Source of the DNA: CAVTTH01 sp963737545
GTDB taxonomy: Bacteria; Verrucomicrobiota; Verrucomicrobiia; Chthoniobacterales; UBA10450
Assembly: GCA_963737545.1 (NCBI GenBank)
Contig: CAVTTH010000006.1
Span: forward strand, 124,001 to 188,000
Reading direction: 5' to 3'
DNA: 64,000 nucleotides
Positions 42,212 to 51,904 of the stretch are shown here, in pieces. The position numbers and the translations under genes are program-made. The notes under the pieces are model-generated. The model saw only the letters and a list, made by a program, of their open reading frames with translations, did not search any database and had not been told where the DNA came from. The stretch's first letter is position 1. Each line of letters starts with the position of its first letter.

Positions 42212-44368
42212 TTAGGGGGCGCTCGCTTTCAATTGGTCATCGCCCAGGCCCATCTTGTGGAGGAATGCGTTCCAGCGCGGGTCATCTTGAATATTCGTTA
42301 GGAGCGGATCTTTGCGCAAACTGGCCAGACCCGGGTCGCGTTGCTGGCGCGCCCGCTCCAACCATTCGAAAGCCTTATCCTTGTCCCTGCGATACGCGTA
42401 AACCTCGGCGATCTGGTATGCCGCCGTTTCCGCAAAATCCCTGGTCAACTGCGCGAGCGCGGCGTCTGCCTCCGGGATTTTTTTCTGGCCCCAGCGTGCG
42501 CACGCCACAATCAAAAGCCGCGCCCAATCACCCGCGTCAGCTTGCGCCGCGTTTGCTGCCTCCTCGAATTTGTTCTCGAGCAGATACGACAACCCGAGAC
42601 CGGCGTGCGCCCAGGGCGCCGCTGGATTCAACTCCACCACGCGCGGAAATTCTGCGCGCGCTTCTGCGAATCGTTTCGTCGCCGCCAGGTTAAAAGCGAG
42701 AAATGCTCGTGCCTGTGGGTTGACCGGGTCCAGGTCGACTGCTTTGCGATAGAGCTCGATTGCTCGATCCATGTTTCCGCGTGCTATTTCGAGGTTGCCC
42801 GCGGCGATCACAATGTTCGGATCTGCCGGCGCCAGCGCCAATGCCTTGCTCAACGTTTGAGCTGCCCCGTTCCAGTTAAAATCGAAATTCGTCTCGATCG
42901 ACCCGCGGGCGAGTAACGCCTCCGGCAAGTTAGGCTCAATGGAGAGCGCCCGCGTCACTGCGTCACGCGCACTCGACAAATGCGCCTCGAAAGTCTTTTG
43001 TCCGCCCTCGGTCGCAAACGCGGCAAGCCAGCCATTCGTTCCCGCGACTCCGGCCCATGCCAGCGCGAACCCGGGGTCCAACTCCGTCGCGCGTTGGTAG
43101 GCAGCTAAAGCTTCGCGCGCACTTTTTTCCGAATGGCGATTTTCATAAAAGCGGCCCTGCAGATACAATTGATGCGCTTCCACATTTTTCGTCCCGCCTT
43201 TCTCCGCCGCCTGCACTTCCGCTTGAATTTTCTGTTTGTCGGCTGAACCCGCCGTGCCCCCGGTCAACCGATCGCGCACTTGCGCCACGATCGTCTCCGC
43301 GAGTTCGCTCTGAACGGCGAACACGTCTTTTAAATCACGGGTAAAATTCTCCGACCATACTTCCTCGCCCGTGTCAGCGTGCGTGAGCCGGGCCGCGATC
43401 CGCACCGCTTCGCCGGATTTGCGCACGCTTCCTTCGACCAGATAGGCCACGCCGAGTTTTTGTCCGATCTCCTGTGCCGTCGCATTCTTGCCTTTGAACG
43501 AAAAGGCCGAAGTCCGAGCGGCAACGTGCAAGCCGGGAATTTTTTGCAGCACAGTCAGCAACTCCTCGCTGATACCGTCTGAAAAATATTCGCTCCCCTT
43601 GTCGTCGCTCAGGTTAGCGAAGGCGAGCACGGCAACGGACTTTTGATCCGGCGCGTTGGCGGGCGCGGCGGGCAGCGCAGCTGCGGGCGCGCCTGTCGCG
43701 GGCTGGGGATTTCGGCCGGAGCGCTGCATCCACCACCAGCCGCCGAGCAAAGCAACCAGCAAGACGGCTGCGACTACCGCGACGAGAGGTGATTTTTTCG
43801 AGACATGTGTTTGGCCGGGTCCGGCCTTCACCCCTGCCTCCCACGGCAGCACGATCCGGAACAAATCCATCGGCAGTTTGATATTCTTCAAATCGGCCGA
43901 GCCGAATTTTTCGAATCTGGCTTCGAGCGCGTTGCGAATCTGCCGTTCCACGTCCATCGAGACACAGATGCCGCCGGCGCCGGCCAGTTGTTCGATCCGT
44001 GAAGCGATGTTGACGCCGTCGCCATAGACGTCGCCCCCGCGATGAACGACGTCGCCGATGTGAATACCGATCTTGACCTGGATCCGCCGTTCGGGTGTGA
44101 CGTCTGTGTTGCGCTTCGCCAGGGTGCGTTGAATTTCGATGGCGCATTGCGCCGCTTCCAGAGCGCTGCCGAATTCGACCAGAAAAGCGTCGCCGATGGT
44201 TTTGATCTCCGCGCCGTGAAAGCGCGGAAAAATTTCGCGCAACAGAGCCCGATGTTCTTCGAGCAACTCGAGCGCGAGTTTGTCGTCGCGCTGGGCCATC
44301 GCGCTGTAGCCCACCATGTCGGTGAACATGATGGCGGCGAGCTTGCGCTGTTCGGTTTCGGTGCTCAT
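42212..44368 (-). CDS. class III adenylate/guanylate cyclase with TolB-like domain and TPRs
   Basis: 718 residues from ATG 44368 (MSTETEQRKLAAIMFTDMVG). The cyclase domain (10-180) keeps every key residue: Asp in FTDMVGYS, Lys and Asp in EIKTIGDAFLVEF, and GDGVNIASRIEQLAG with Asp, Asn and Arg for base recognition and catalysis. A TM helix follows (LVAVVAAVLLVALLGGWWWM), then a TolB-like domain (SVAVLAFANLSDDKGSEYFS, YLVEGSVRKSGEAVRIAARL) and TPRs. It is the only protein in the window predicted to make a cyclic nucleotide. Topology puts the cyclase inside and the TolB-TPR part outside the inner membrane. A start at 44404 is possible but less typical. Confidence 0.85.
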   Translation of the reverse strand: MSTETEQRKLAAIMFTDMVGYSAMAQRDDKLALELLEEHRALLREIFPRFHGAEIKTIGDAFLVEFGSALEAAQCAIEIQRTLAKRNTDVTPERRIQVKIGIHIGDVVHRGGDVYGDGVNIASRIEQLAGAGGICVSMDVERQIRNALEARFEKFGSADLKNIKLPMDLFRIVLPWEAGVKAGPGQTHVSKKSPLVAVVAAVLLVALLGGWWWMQRSGRNPQPATGAPAAALPAAPANAPDQKSVAVLAFANLSDDKGSEYFSDGISEELLTVLQKIPGLHVAARTSAFSFKGKNATAQEIGQKLGVAYLVEGSVRKSGEAVRIAARLTHADTGEEVWSENFTRDLKDVFAVQSELAETIVAQVRDRLTGGTAGSADKQKIQAEVQAAEKGGTKNVEAHQLYLQGRFYENRHSEKSAREALAAYQRATELDPGFALAWAGVAGTNGWLAAFATEGGQKTFEAHLSSARDAVTRALSIEPNLPEALLARGSIETNFDFNWNGAAQTLSKALALAPADPNIVIAAGNLEIARGNMDRAIELYRKAVDLDPVNPQARAFLAFNLAATKRFAEARAEFPRVVELNPAAPWAHAGLGLSYLLENKFEEAANAAQADAGDWARLLIVACARWGQKKIPEADAALAQLTRDFAETAAYQIAEVYAYRRDKDKAFEWLERARQQRDPGLASLRKDPLLTNIQDDPRWNAFLHKMGLGDDQLKASAP

Positions 44369-44530
44369 GGCGATGCTCTTGCCACACAGTTGAGGACGAC
44401 GCAATCATCGCATCACTCCAGGTCGCAAGCCCCACTTCCGCAAACTGCGAGGGGGAGCGCCTTGAAAATTTTGGGTTCGGCGCTCGAATTGGTATTGACG
44501 CCTAACGGCGTTTCTGCCCGAATCGCCGCC

Positions 44531-44992
44531 ATGATGAAAACTCGAATTGCAGTAATGGTTCTGGCGTTGGCCGCGGCCACAGCCTGTCTTGCGGCCAGCC
44601 CGCAAATGGGGACGTGGAAGCTCAATGAGGCGAAGTCGAAGCTCGTGCCGGGGATGGGCAAGAACACGACGGTCGTTTACACAGGGCAGGGGGACAAGAT
44701 CAAGGTGACCGTGGACGGCGTGGACAAGAATGGGAAACCGACCCACAGCGTCTGGGTCGGCAAGTGGGATGGGAAGGCCTACCCCACGAAAGGGAATATG
44801 TCCTGGAGCTCGGCCGCCTACAAAGTCGTAAACGACCGGACCAACGACATCACCACGATGAAAGATGGGAAAGTCGCCTGGACGGGGACGATCACTGTCG
44901 CGGCGGATGGCAAATCGCGGACGGTCACGATCAATGGAACCGGCGCCGACGGAAAGAAGTTCAGCGGCAAGGCCGTTTACGATAAACATTAG
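44531..44992 (+). CDS. secreted hypothetical protein
   Basis: 153 residues from ATG 44531, with a signal peptide (IAVMVLALAAATACLAASPQ). The mature part is beta-rich and repetitive: MGTWKLNEAKSKLVPGMGKN, TVVYTGQGDKIKVTVDGVDK, and TITVAADGKSRTVTINGTGA. Its GTWKLNxAKSK start is a recurrent motif of secreted lipocalin-like proteins in Acidobacteria and Verrucomicrobia. The ligand is unknown. The longer open frame back to 44042 lies antisense to the cyclase gene and is not used. Confidence 0.8.
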   Translation: MMKTRIAVMVLALAAATACLAASPQMGTWKLNEAKSKLVPGMGKNTTVVYTGQGDKIKVTVDGVDKNGKPTHSVWVGKWDGKAYPTKGNMSWSSAAYKVVNDRTNDITTMKDGKVAWTGTITVAADGKSRTVTINGTGADGKKFSGKAVYDKH

Positions 44993-45075
44993 ACAGGAGC
45001 GGAAGAAAACGCCCAACGTCCAATTCGGAAGGCGTTATTTCCCGCGGGTAATCTCCAGTCCCGCCACGTTGGCGA

Positions 45076-48000
45076 TCATTGATCAAGCCCGACCCTTTTC
45101 AGCAGCGATTGAAAACGCGGCTCGTTGCGCACACTATCGTAAATCGGGTCAACCTTTAGATACCAAACGGCGCTCTCCTGGTCGTCGTAAGATTTTTCCA
45201 GCCAATCCAAAGCCTTCTCCTTTTCGCCAAGTCCCAGATGGATGTCAGCTAACGCTGTCGAACTGACGTATTGGTGTTTTGCCACCTCTTCGAGTTCGCG
45301 CAAGATCTGCTCGGCTTTCGGTCGATTTTCAGAAATGGCATAAGCGTAACCGAGGAGTCCTTGATACCACGCGCCGGCAATCATGATTTTAGATTTTTGA
45401 AATTCCGCGATTGCGCCCGCCGTGTCGCCTTTCCACAGGAGGCAGCAGCCTAACAAATGATGGGCGAGCGTCGAAGCGGGATCCAGTTCCAGTGTCTTCT
45501 TGATTTGGACAAGTGCATCGTCATATCGACGTGCGTGATACAGATAGTAAGCCAGGGCAGCTTGAAAGAACGAATTCAGCGGATCGAGTTCGATCGCCTT
45601 TTTGTCTTTCGCAATCGCTTCGTCCAATCGACCAAGCCCACCCAGAAACCACGCATATATTTCATAGGCCCAGGCCAGATTAGGATTTAGTTCGATGGCG
45701 CGGTCGAATTCAACCTGGGCGTTGTGCCAATCAAAAGCCCCGGCCAGTGCGCAGGCGAGGGAAAGATGCGCTTCCGCCAGCTCCGGTTCGAGCTGAATCG
45801 CTCTTTCCGCGAGCTCCTTCTCTTTAGCCAGCGCTTCTTTGCTCGGCATCACTACTCCTCCCATGTAGGCGTAGGTGTCGGCGAGGCCGCAATAGGCCAG
45901 CGCATAGTTGGGATCGAGCTTCAGCGCCTGCTCGTAATAGCGGATCGAGCTGGTCCAGCCGGCTTCGCTGTATTTGCCAAGTTCATAACGCCCCAGCAAA
46001 TAGAGGCGATGAGCCTCCGGGTTCTCAGTCGGCTTTTTCGCCAAAGCACGCGCCGCTTCGACACCTAATTTGATTTGCAGGGCTTCGACAACGTGCTGGG
46101 CCACGTTGCTCTGAAAGGTAAAAATATCTCTTACGTCACCATCGTAATCTTCCGACCAGAGATGGTAACCATCATTCACGTTGATGAGTTGAGCGGTGAC
46201 GCGCAGCTTCTCTCCGGCTTTGCGGATGCTTCCTTCCAACACCGTATCGACATGCAGTTGATCCCCGATTTGCCGGAAAATATCCGTTTCGGTTTTGCCT
46301 TTGAAAGCGAAACAAGATGTTCGTCCCGGCACACGCAGCCCTGGCACCCTGGCCAGCGCGTTAATTAGTTCCTCGGTCATCCCGTCGCTCAAATACTCGT
46401 CGTGTTTGTCTGCGCTCATGTTCACGAACGGCAACACGGCGACAGATTTTGCTCGATCTGCTCTGACCGCGACCGTCTCGCTTCGCTTTGGCGAGTCGGA
46501 CGATCCGTTCTCGGGAATCGAGAGCCCTGCTTTGCGCAGCCCATCGAGGATGGGCTCCATCAGGCCGCTCGCGAAGTGCCAGGTCCCGACGTTCGACCGT
46601 GCATGCGCAGCAAACTCCGGATCGAGTGCCAAAAGATCCCGGATCGCGGCGGCGGCTTCGGCGCGCCGTCCAAGGTGGCCGCAGGCCGAGGCCATGACAA
46701 GGAATGGCCAGAACAGCCCGGGGACGTCGACCCGGTTCGCACACGCGAGAGCTTGCTCGTACTCGCCGTTGTGGAAATGTTGCCAAAGGGGAGCGAAATG
46801 CATCCAGCCCGCATGATTGGCATTGAGTTCCATCGCGCGCCTAACGATCGCGGTGCCGCGCTCGAACTCGCCCGTATGCACGATCTGCAATCCCAAAATT
46901 CCAAGCGCGTCGGTGTTGAGTGGATTGAGCGCCATCGCGCGCTCGGTGGCCGGACCAAACGCCGCGAGGTCCTGGCGGAAAAAGTGTGTCTGCGCCAGCG
47001 CTACCATCGCGAACTGGTTCGCCCGATCCAATTCGACTCCGCGACGGGCCGCAGTGAGGGCCCGATCGAGAGAGGTCGCGTCAGCCCCGGGGAAACCAAA
47101 CGCGTATTCGTCGACGTAGATCTGGGCGAGACAGGCCCATAAGTCCGAAGGCCGATTGTCCGACTTTGCCCCGCGTTCGAGCCGGCTTCTTAGCGCCCCA
47201 TGAGATGCAGGTGTAATCTGCTCCCGGTAGGCGAAATATTGGAATTGCCACTCCGCCGGAGTGAGATCGCTGTCATTTTTCTGCCTGGCTGCGTCCCGAA
47301 GTGAATGAACCAGGACACCGTAGCTGTCAGCAACCGTCGCGACGATGCGGGCGGCGACGTCGTCCTGCGCCGCAAAGATTGATAATGTTTGGAGGTCCCG
47401 GTTATAGGTCTCGGCCCAGAGCTGCGCTCCCGTCTTGGTGTCAACGAGCTGTGCGCTTACGCGAATACCGGAGCCTCCCTTGCGGATGCTTCCTTGCAAC
47501 ACATAACGCGCGCCGAGTTTGTCACCGCCCGCCCTCTCGCTCGTGACCACTGAGAGGTAACCGAACCGCGAAAGCCCGGTCGTGATTTCCTCGCCAAGAC
47601 CGTTGGCAAACGACCCCATCTCCGCGTCACCGGAGCTTTTGAAAGGAAGCACGGCGATCCACGGCTCTTCTCCGTGCCCCGCCGCGGCGGGCTTCGTTTG
47701 CGATTTTGTCTTACGAAATTTCTCCGGCACTTCCGGATTGCCAGCGTCCTCACCGTAAAGATTCAGGATCGAGATGCGCAATCCGTGTTTGACTTCGCAT
47801 TCGCCGAGTTCATGCAGAAGCGAGCGCCATTGTGCGTACTGCTCCAAGTCATCGGCGACACGTTTGGAAACAAGGATATGTCCGGCCTCGCCGCAATCCA
47901 TCACGCGCTGAGCGAGGTTGATGCCGGCACCGGCGATGTTGGCCTGTTCGTTCAAATCAGTGACTTGATTGACCGGGCCACTATGAATCCCCATCCGCAC

Positions 48001-48291
48001 TCGAAGCTCCGGATGACTCTTTAGCGCTTTGCTGATTTCCAGCGCGCACAAAACTGGCGCTTCCAGACTGTTTCGAAAAACAAGCGCCCCGCCGTCGCCC
48101 GTCGGTAAACGCATCAACTTCCCTTGACCTTCGGCGAGACGGAACTGCTCGGTTCCTCGGACAATCTCACGTAACGTTTGGATCTGCTCGCTTTGCTCGT
48201 TAATCAGCAATTTCGAGTAACCGACGATGTCGATGAACAAGACGTGGCCGATCTCGAACTTTACATCTGAGGAACGCTCGGTCGGTGGCAT
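45076..48291 (-). CDS. cyclase-like protein with two TolB-TPR modules
   Basis: A 1071-residue protein. Residues 1-185 form a cyclase-like domain (KFEIGHVLFIDIVGYSKLL, LPTGDGGALVFRNS, AGINLAQRVMDCGEAGHI) with the base-recognition residues changed. A first TolB-like domain (WIAVLPFKSSGDAEMGSFAN, VLQGSIRKGGSGIRVSAQL) and a TPR region follow, then near residue 630 a second, better conserved TolB-like domain (SVAVLPFVNMSADKHDEYLS, VLEGSIRKAGEKLRVTAQLI) and a second TPR region. No TM helix is visible between them, unlike the other paralogues, so it may be cytoplasmic. It looks like a fusion of two family members. Confidence 0.88.
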   Translation of the reverse strand: MPPTERSSDVKFEIGHVLFIDIVGYSKLLINEQSEQIQTLREIVRGTEQFRLAEGQGKLMRLPTGDGGALVFRNSLEAPVLCALEISKALKSHPELRVRMGIHSGPVNQVTDLNEQANIAGAGINLAQRVMDCGEAGHILVSKRVADDLEQYAQWRSLLHELGECEVKHGLRISILNLYGEDAGNPEVPEKFRKTKSQTKPAAAGHGEEPWIAVLPFKSSGDAEMGSFANGLGEEITTGLSRFGYLSVVTSERAGGDKLGARYVLQGSIRKGGSGIRVSAQLVDTKTGAQLWAETYNRDLQTLSIFAAQDDVAARIVATVADSYGVLVHSLRDAARQKNDSDLTPAEWQFQYFAYREQITPASHGALRSRLERGAKSDNRPSDLWACLAQIYVDEYAFGFPGADATSLDRALTAARRGVELDRANQFAMVALAQTHFFRQDLAAFGPATERAMALNPLNTDALGILGLQIVHTGEFERGTAIVRRAMELNANHAGWMHFAPLWQHFHNGEYEQALACANRVDVPGLFWPFLVMASACGHLGRRAEAAAAIRDLLALDPEFAAHARSNVGTWHFASGLMEPILDGLRKAGLSIPENGSSDSPKRSETVAVRADRAKSVAVLPFVNMSADKHDEYLSDGMTEELINALARVPGLRVPGRTSCFAFKGKTETDIFRQIGDQLHVDTVLEGSIRKAGEKLRVTAQLINVNDGYHLWSEDYDGDVRDIFTFQSNVAQHVVEALQIKLGVEAARALAKKPTENPEAHRLYLLGRYELGKYSEAGWTSSIRYYEQALKLDPNYALAYCGLADTYAYMGGVVMPSKEALAKEKELAERAIQLEPELAEAHLSLACALAGAFDWHNAQVEFDRAIELNPNLAWAYEIYAWFLGGLGRLDEAIAKDKKAIELDPLNSFFQAALAYYLYHARRYDDALVQIKKTLELDPASTLAHHLLGCCLLWKGDTAGAIAEFQKSKIMIAGAWYQGLLGYAYAISENRPKAEQILRELEEVAKHQYVSSTALADIHLGLGEKEKALDWLEKSYDDQESAVWYLKVDPIYDSVRNEPRFQSLLKRVGLDQ

Positions 48292-48352
48292 GAGACCGCT
48301 TATTATAATATGACCTGCAATTTAACGAGCCTGTTTCGATATTGAGAAGAAC

Positions 48353-48435
48353 AACCGCGGATTACGCGGATGACGCGGATTAAGAGTTAAAGCAAATGCT
48401 GCGGTAATCCGTGTAAATCCGCGTAATCCGCGGTT
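48353..48435. mobile_element. 83-bp palindromic miniature element (solo copy 3)
   Basis: Arms 48353-48381 and 48406-48435, with right flank cagatcttattatata and left flank tattataatatgacctgcaa as at 39770. It lies 62 bp upstream of the gene starting at 48291, and a decayed NFFAEL start follows at about 48436-48478. It may be part of that gene's upstream region. Confidence 0.85.
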
Positions 48436-48539
48436 CAGATCTTATTATATAAACATTGTGCCGCTCAATTCGGCGAAGAATTGCTTGCCGCGCCGTAGAC
48501 TTGATGCCGGTCCGGCTCGAACCGAAGGCGGGTCGATCT

Positions 48540-49265
48540 TCACTGTTTTGTCGCCAGGACGTAGATGACCCACGGGGCGATCAATGTCTCGGCCAGCCAT
48601 TGGTGTGGCTCATTCTTTCGCCCGAGCGGGGTGTGATGCGCGATGAGGTCGAGTCCAGCGGCAGCGAAGAGTTCCATATAGTCCTCGTGGAACCAAACAA
48701 CGTCGACGACGGGACGCGCATCCGTCACGTCCTTCATCACGATCCGGACCGGCGAGCCACCCTTGGCGCGGCGATTCTCTGGAAAATCTTTGGTGGTGAA
48801 CGATACCCATTCGTGGGTGTAGATGTCCGGCGTCGAGCCGAGCAGGATGATGCGCCCGTCGTCGTTCAGTAATCGTGAGAGACGACGTAACAGTTCACTT
48901 CGCCAGGCCACATCGGGAATGTTGTCAAAAGCGAAGGCAGAAAGAATCAGATCAAACCGAGTTTCATCGAAGGCGCTGAAATCGCCGTCATCCACCAGCC
49001 GATAGCTTCCCTCTGGATCGACGGCGGTGGCCAGTTGGACCATGCGCCTTGATATGTCGATCCCGATCGCATTGAAACCGAGCTTCTTCAGGAACCGCGT
49101 CGAGCGTCCGGCCCCGCATCCGAAGTCAAGGGCTTCGCGTCCGATCACATGTTTGTGGATTATCGCCGGCAGATCACGATATGCGAGATAGTATGTCCCG
49201 GGAAACTCGAGAGTGGCGTAGGCTTCGGCCCGCTGCGCATCGTCGTAGACGTTGGAGAATTGCAC
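48540..49265 (-). CDS. class I SAM-dependent methyltransferase
   Basis: A 241-residue soluble methyltransferase. Motif I is ALDFGCGAGRSTRFLKKLG, followed by AIGIDISRRMVQLA and FDLILSAFAFDNIPD, then LLNDDGRIILLGSTPDIYTH. The N-terminus (FSNVYDDAQRAEAYATLEFP) fits small-molecule methyltransferases of the UbiE-like group. The substrate is unknown. It stands alone between paralogous TolB-TPR loci. Confidence 0.9.
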   Translation of the reverse strand: MQFSNVYDDAQRAEAYATLEFPGTYYLAYRDLPAIIHKHVIGREALDFGCGAGRSTRFLKKLGFNAIGIDISRRMVQLATAVDPEGSYRLVDDGDFSAFDETRFDLILSAFAFDNIPDVAWRSELLRRLSRLLNDDGRIILLGSTPDIYTHEWVSFTTKDFPENRRAKGGSPVRIVMKDVTDARPVVDVVWFHEDYMELFAAAGLDLIAHHTPLGRKNEPHQWLAETLIAPWVIYVLATKQ

Positions 49266-49440
49266 GCTTGTCTCTACCTCACGCTGGATCGTCCTTCAAA
49301 ATTGTTCGCAAATGAATCCTGAAACAGTGCGTCACACTGGCAGTGGCTTAGCATCCCCGACGGAGCCCCTCGACCGGCTCTGGGCCTTGAGCTTGCCGAA
49401 ACGGGGGCCGATCCACCTTACCGCTTGTTACATGTCACTC

Positions 49441-49485
49441 GCTTGCCACGCCGAAGCCTCGCGCGTAGGCGGGTCACTTTGCTGT
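49441..49485. repeat. 45-bp exact repeat shared with 10079-10123
   Basis: gcttgccacgccgaagcctc and the following 25 bases are identical at 10079-10123. It spans the stop of the pseudogene at 49474 and the DNA after it, and contains a small dyad (gcct/aggc around cgcgcgt). It marks the 3-prime boundary shared by the duplicated cyclase-TolB-TPR loci. Confidence 0.9.
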
Positions 49486-51866
49486 TTCTTTTGGCGCAAG
49501 GGACGCGACGATTTTTTCGAAGCGCGGATCGCCGCGGAGCGGGTCCCAGACCGGGAACAGTTTCAAGGCGCCGTAGCTCAGCATCACCGATGCGGCGGGA
49601 GCACGCAGCCCAGCTTCCAGTTGCTGCAAGGCAAGCTCCTTGTCGCCCGCCCACGCTGCCGTGATGGCGAAATATTGAAGAACGAGAATGCCGTTGTAGA
49701 CATCTTTTTCCAACGGCGTGAGCGCGATCGCTCGACGGCCTTCGTCCAAGGCCAGGTCTTTCCGCCCAAGAGCAGCATCGATTAAGCCGAGGACGCAGAG
49801 CGCCGGGCCGTAGTCCGGCTGCGCCTGCACGATCTTCTCCTGCTCTGCGCGAGCCGCTTCAAACGCAGTGCGCGCTCTTGCCTCATCTTTGGTCATGCGC
49901 GCCAGCAGCCCTTCACCAAAGCTGCGGCTCAAAATAATCGTGTCGTCGACCCAGCATGGGTTGTCGCCCAGCGCGACGAGTGCTCGTTCGGCCGCAGCCG
50001 GATCGCGTTCGGCCAGAGCGCAAAGGAACCAGACGTCCGCGGCGCTGGCGATGGCGCTCGGCCCTTGGGCGAGGATTGCATCAATCGTTTGATGGAGCGG
50101 CCGGGTGTCCGCTTTCCAGCAGACGTAATCTAGGTCACGATTGGCCCGTGTTTCGACGTTGTCGGGCACGATCGCTAACGCCCGATCCATGGCAGCGATC
50201 GCCTCGGCATAGCGCCCCAATGTTTGGTAACTGAGCGCGATCTGTTGCAGAGTAAAAAAGTTGCGCGGGTCCAGCTCCACCGCGCGTTGCAGGTTGCGCA
50301 GTCCTTCCTCCTGCTGGCCGCGCCGCCGCAGAATGTAGCCGGTGAGTTCGAAGAGACGCGGATCATTGGGTAACGCTCGCCGCGCAATCTCCAATTCGGC
50401 CAGGGCGCCGGCATAGTCGCGCCGCCCGTGGTAGAGATATTGTGCGCGCGCCAAATGCGTTTCGGCTGCATCCGGCCGCAGCCGTGTCGCGGCTTGCAGA
50501 GCAGCTTCAGCCAGCGCCAGCCGGGCGGGAGTGTGATCATACCCCGTTACTGCATAAAGTTGTTCGTGCGCAGAGGCGAGCTGGCAGTAAGCGTCGAAAA
50601 ATGAGGGATCGCGCTTGACCGCTTCATCCAGAAGTTCAATTGCCTTCCGCCGGTCTGGATCGGCCGTCACGCTGAAACCTGACGTGAGGAGAAGTGACTT
50701 CGCCCGGCTGTAAAGATCGAATGCCGTCAGATCAGTCGTGGGCGGCTGCTCGATGGCTTTCTTCTCGTTAGGCGAGAGCTTGGCCTGCAACTGATCGGCA
50801 ATCGCCTTGGCGATTTCGCTTTGGATGGCGAAGACATCGGCCAGATCGCGATCGTAGGTTTGCGCCCAGAGATGCGCGTCGGTCCGCGCATCGAGCAACT
50901 GCGCGATTCACCCGCACTTTGTTGGCCGCGCGCTGCACACTGCCTTCGACGACATGTGCGACGCCTAGTTGCTGGCCGATCTCGCGCAGATTGCGCGGCG
51001 ACGCCGCTTTTGTATTGCATCACGGAAGTGCGGCTGATCACTTTCAGATCAGCGATCTGCGCAAGGTCGGTCAGGATTTGGTCCTGCACGCCATCGGTAA
51101 AGAATTCGTTTTGTTTTTCTTCGCTCAGATTTTCGAACGGCAACACCGCAAGCGATTTTTCGGGAATGGCGGCGCCTTTCGTCGCGGGCCGATGCGGTGA
51201 AATAATACACTCGCGCTGGCCACGAGGATCGCGGCCAGCACGAGCGCGGCGATCAATCCGGCACTACTGCGCCGCTTCAGCTTTTGTTTCGTCTGTTGAA
51301 ACTTTTTCGGCAAGGCGGCGTTGCCCAGTGGCTCGGCGTAGAGATTAACCAGATGAAGTCGAACGCCGTGCTTGACCTCGCATTCACCCAAGTCGCGCAA
51401 ACGTGAGGCCCATTGCCGGGAATGCCACCAGATCATCGGCCACGTGCTGGGAAAGAAGAATGTGCCCGGCGTCACCGCAATCCATCACCCGTTGCGCCAT
51501 GTTAATGCCAGCCCCGGCGATGTTGGTGCGTCCACTCACGTCGGTCACCTCGCTGACCGGGCCGCTGTGAATGCCCATGCGCACCGGAAGTTCGGGATGT
51601 TTCTGAAGCGCTTCGGCAACTTCGAGCGCGCAGCGGGCCGGTTCTTCCGCGCTATGACGGAAGACCAGCGCCATCCCATCGCCGGTCGGCAGCCTAACGA
51701 GTTGTTCGTCGGTCGAGTCGCGCACCTGCGCCGTCCCGAGCACGATCTTCGTCAACTGGCCGAGGCGCTCCTTTTGTTCTTCGATCAGGAGCTTGGAGTA
51801 ACCGACGATGTCGATGAAGAGGACATGCCCGATTTCAAGGTGCAGATTGTCGTCAGATTCCGGCAC
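49474..51866 (-). pseudogene. cyclase-like / TolB-like / TPR gene with at least four frameshifts
   Basis: From ATG 51866 (MPESDDNLHLEIGHVLFIDI) it is the near-twin of the gene at 7531-9966. Frame is lost near 51419-51424 (an extra base against the 41.5-kb paralogue), near 51185-51200 (after the TM helix), near 50998-51010 (an extra base in the TolB-like domain) and near 50893-50910 (another extra base). The TPR region and the C-terminus FEKIVASLAPKETAK are in frame to 49474. Four breaks are too many for chance assembly error alone, so the locus is probably dead. It follows the operon gene ending at 51905 by 38 bp. Confidence 0.85.
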
Positions 51867-51904
51867 TGGCTTGTTCTACCCAGAAAGTCGCGATTTAACG
51901 AAGG

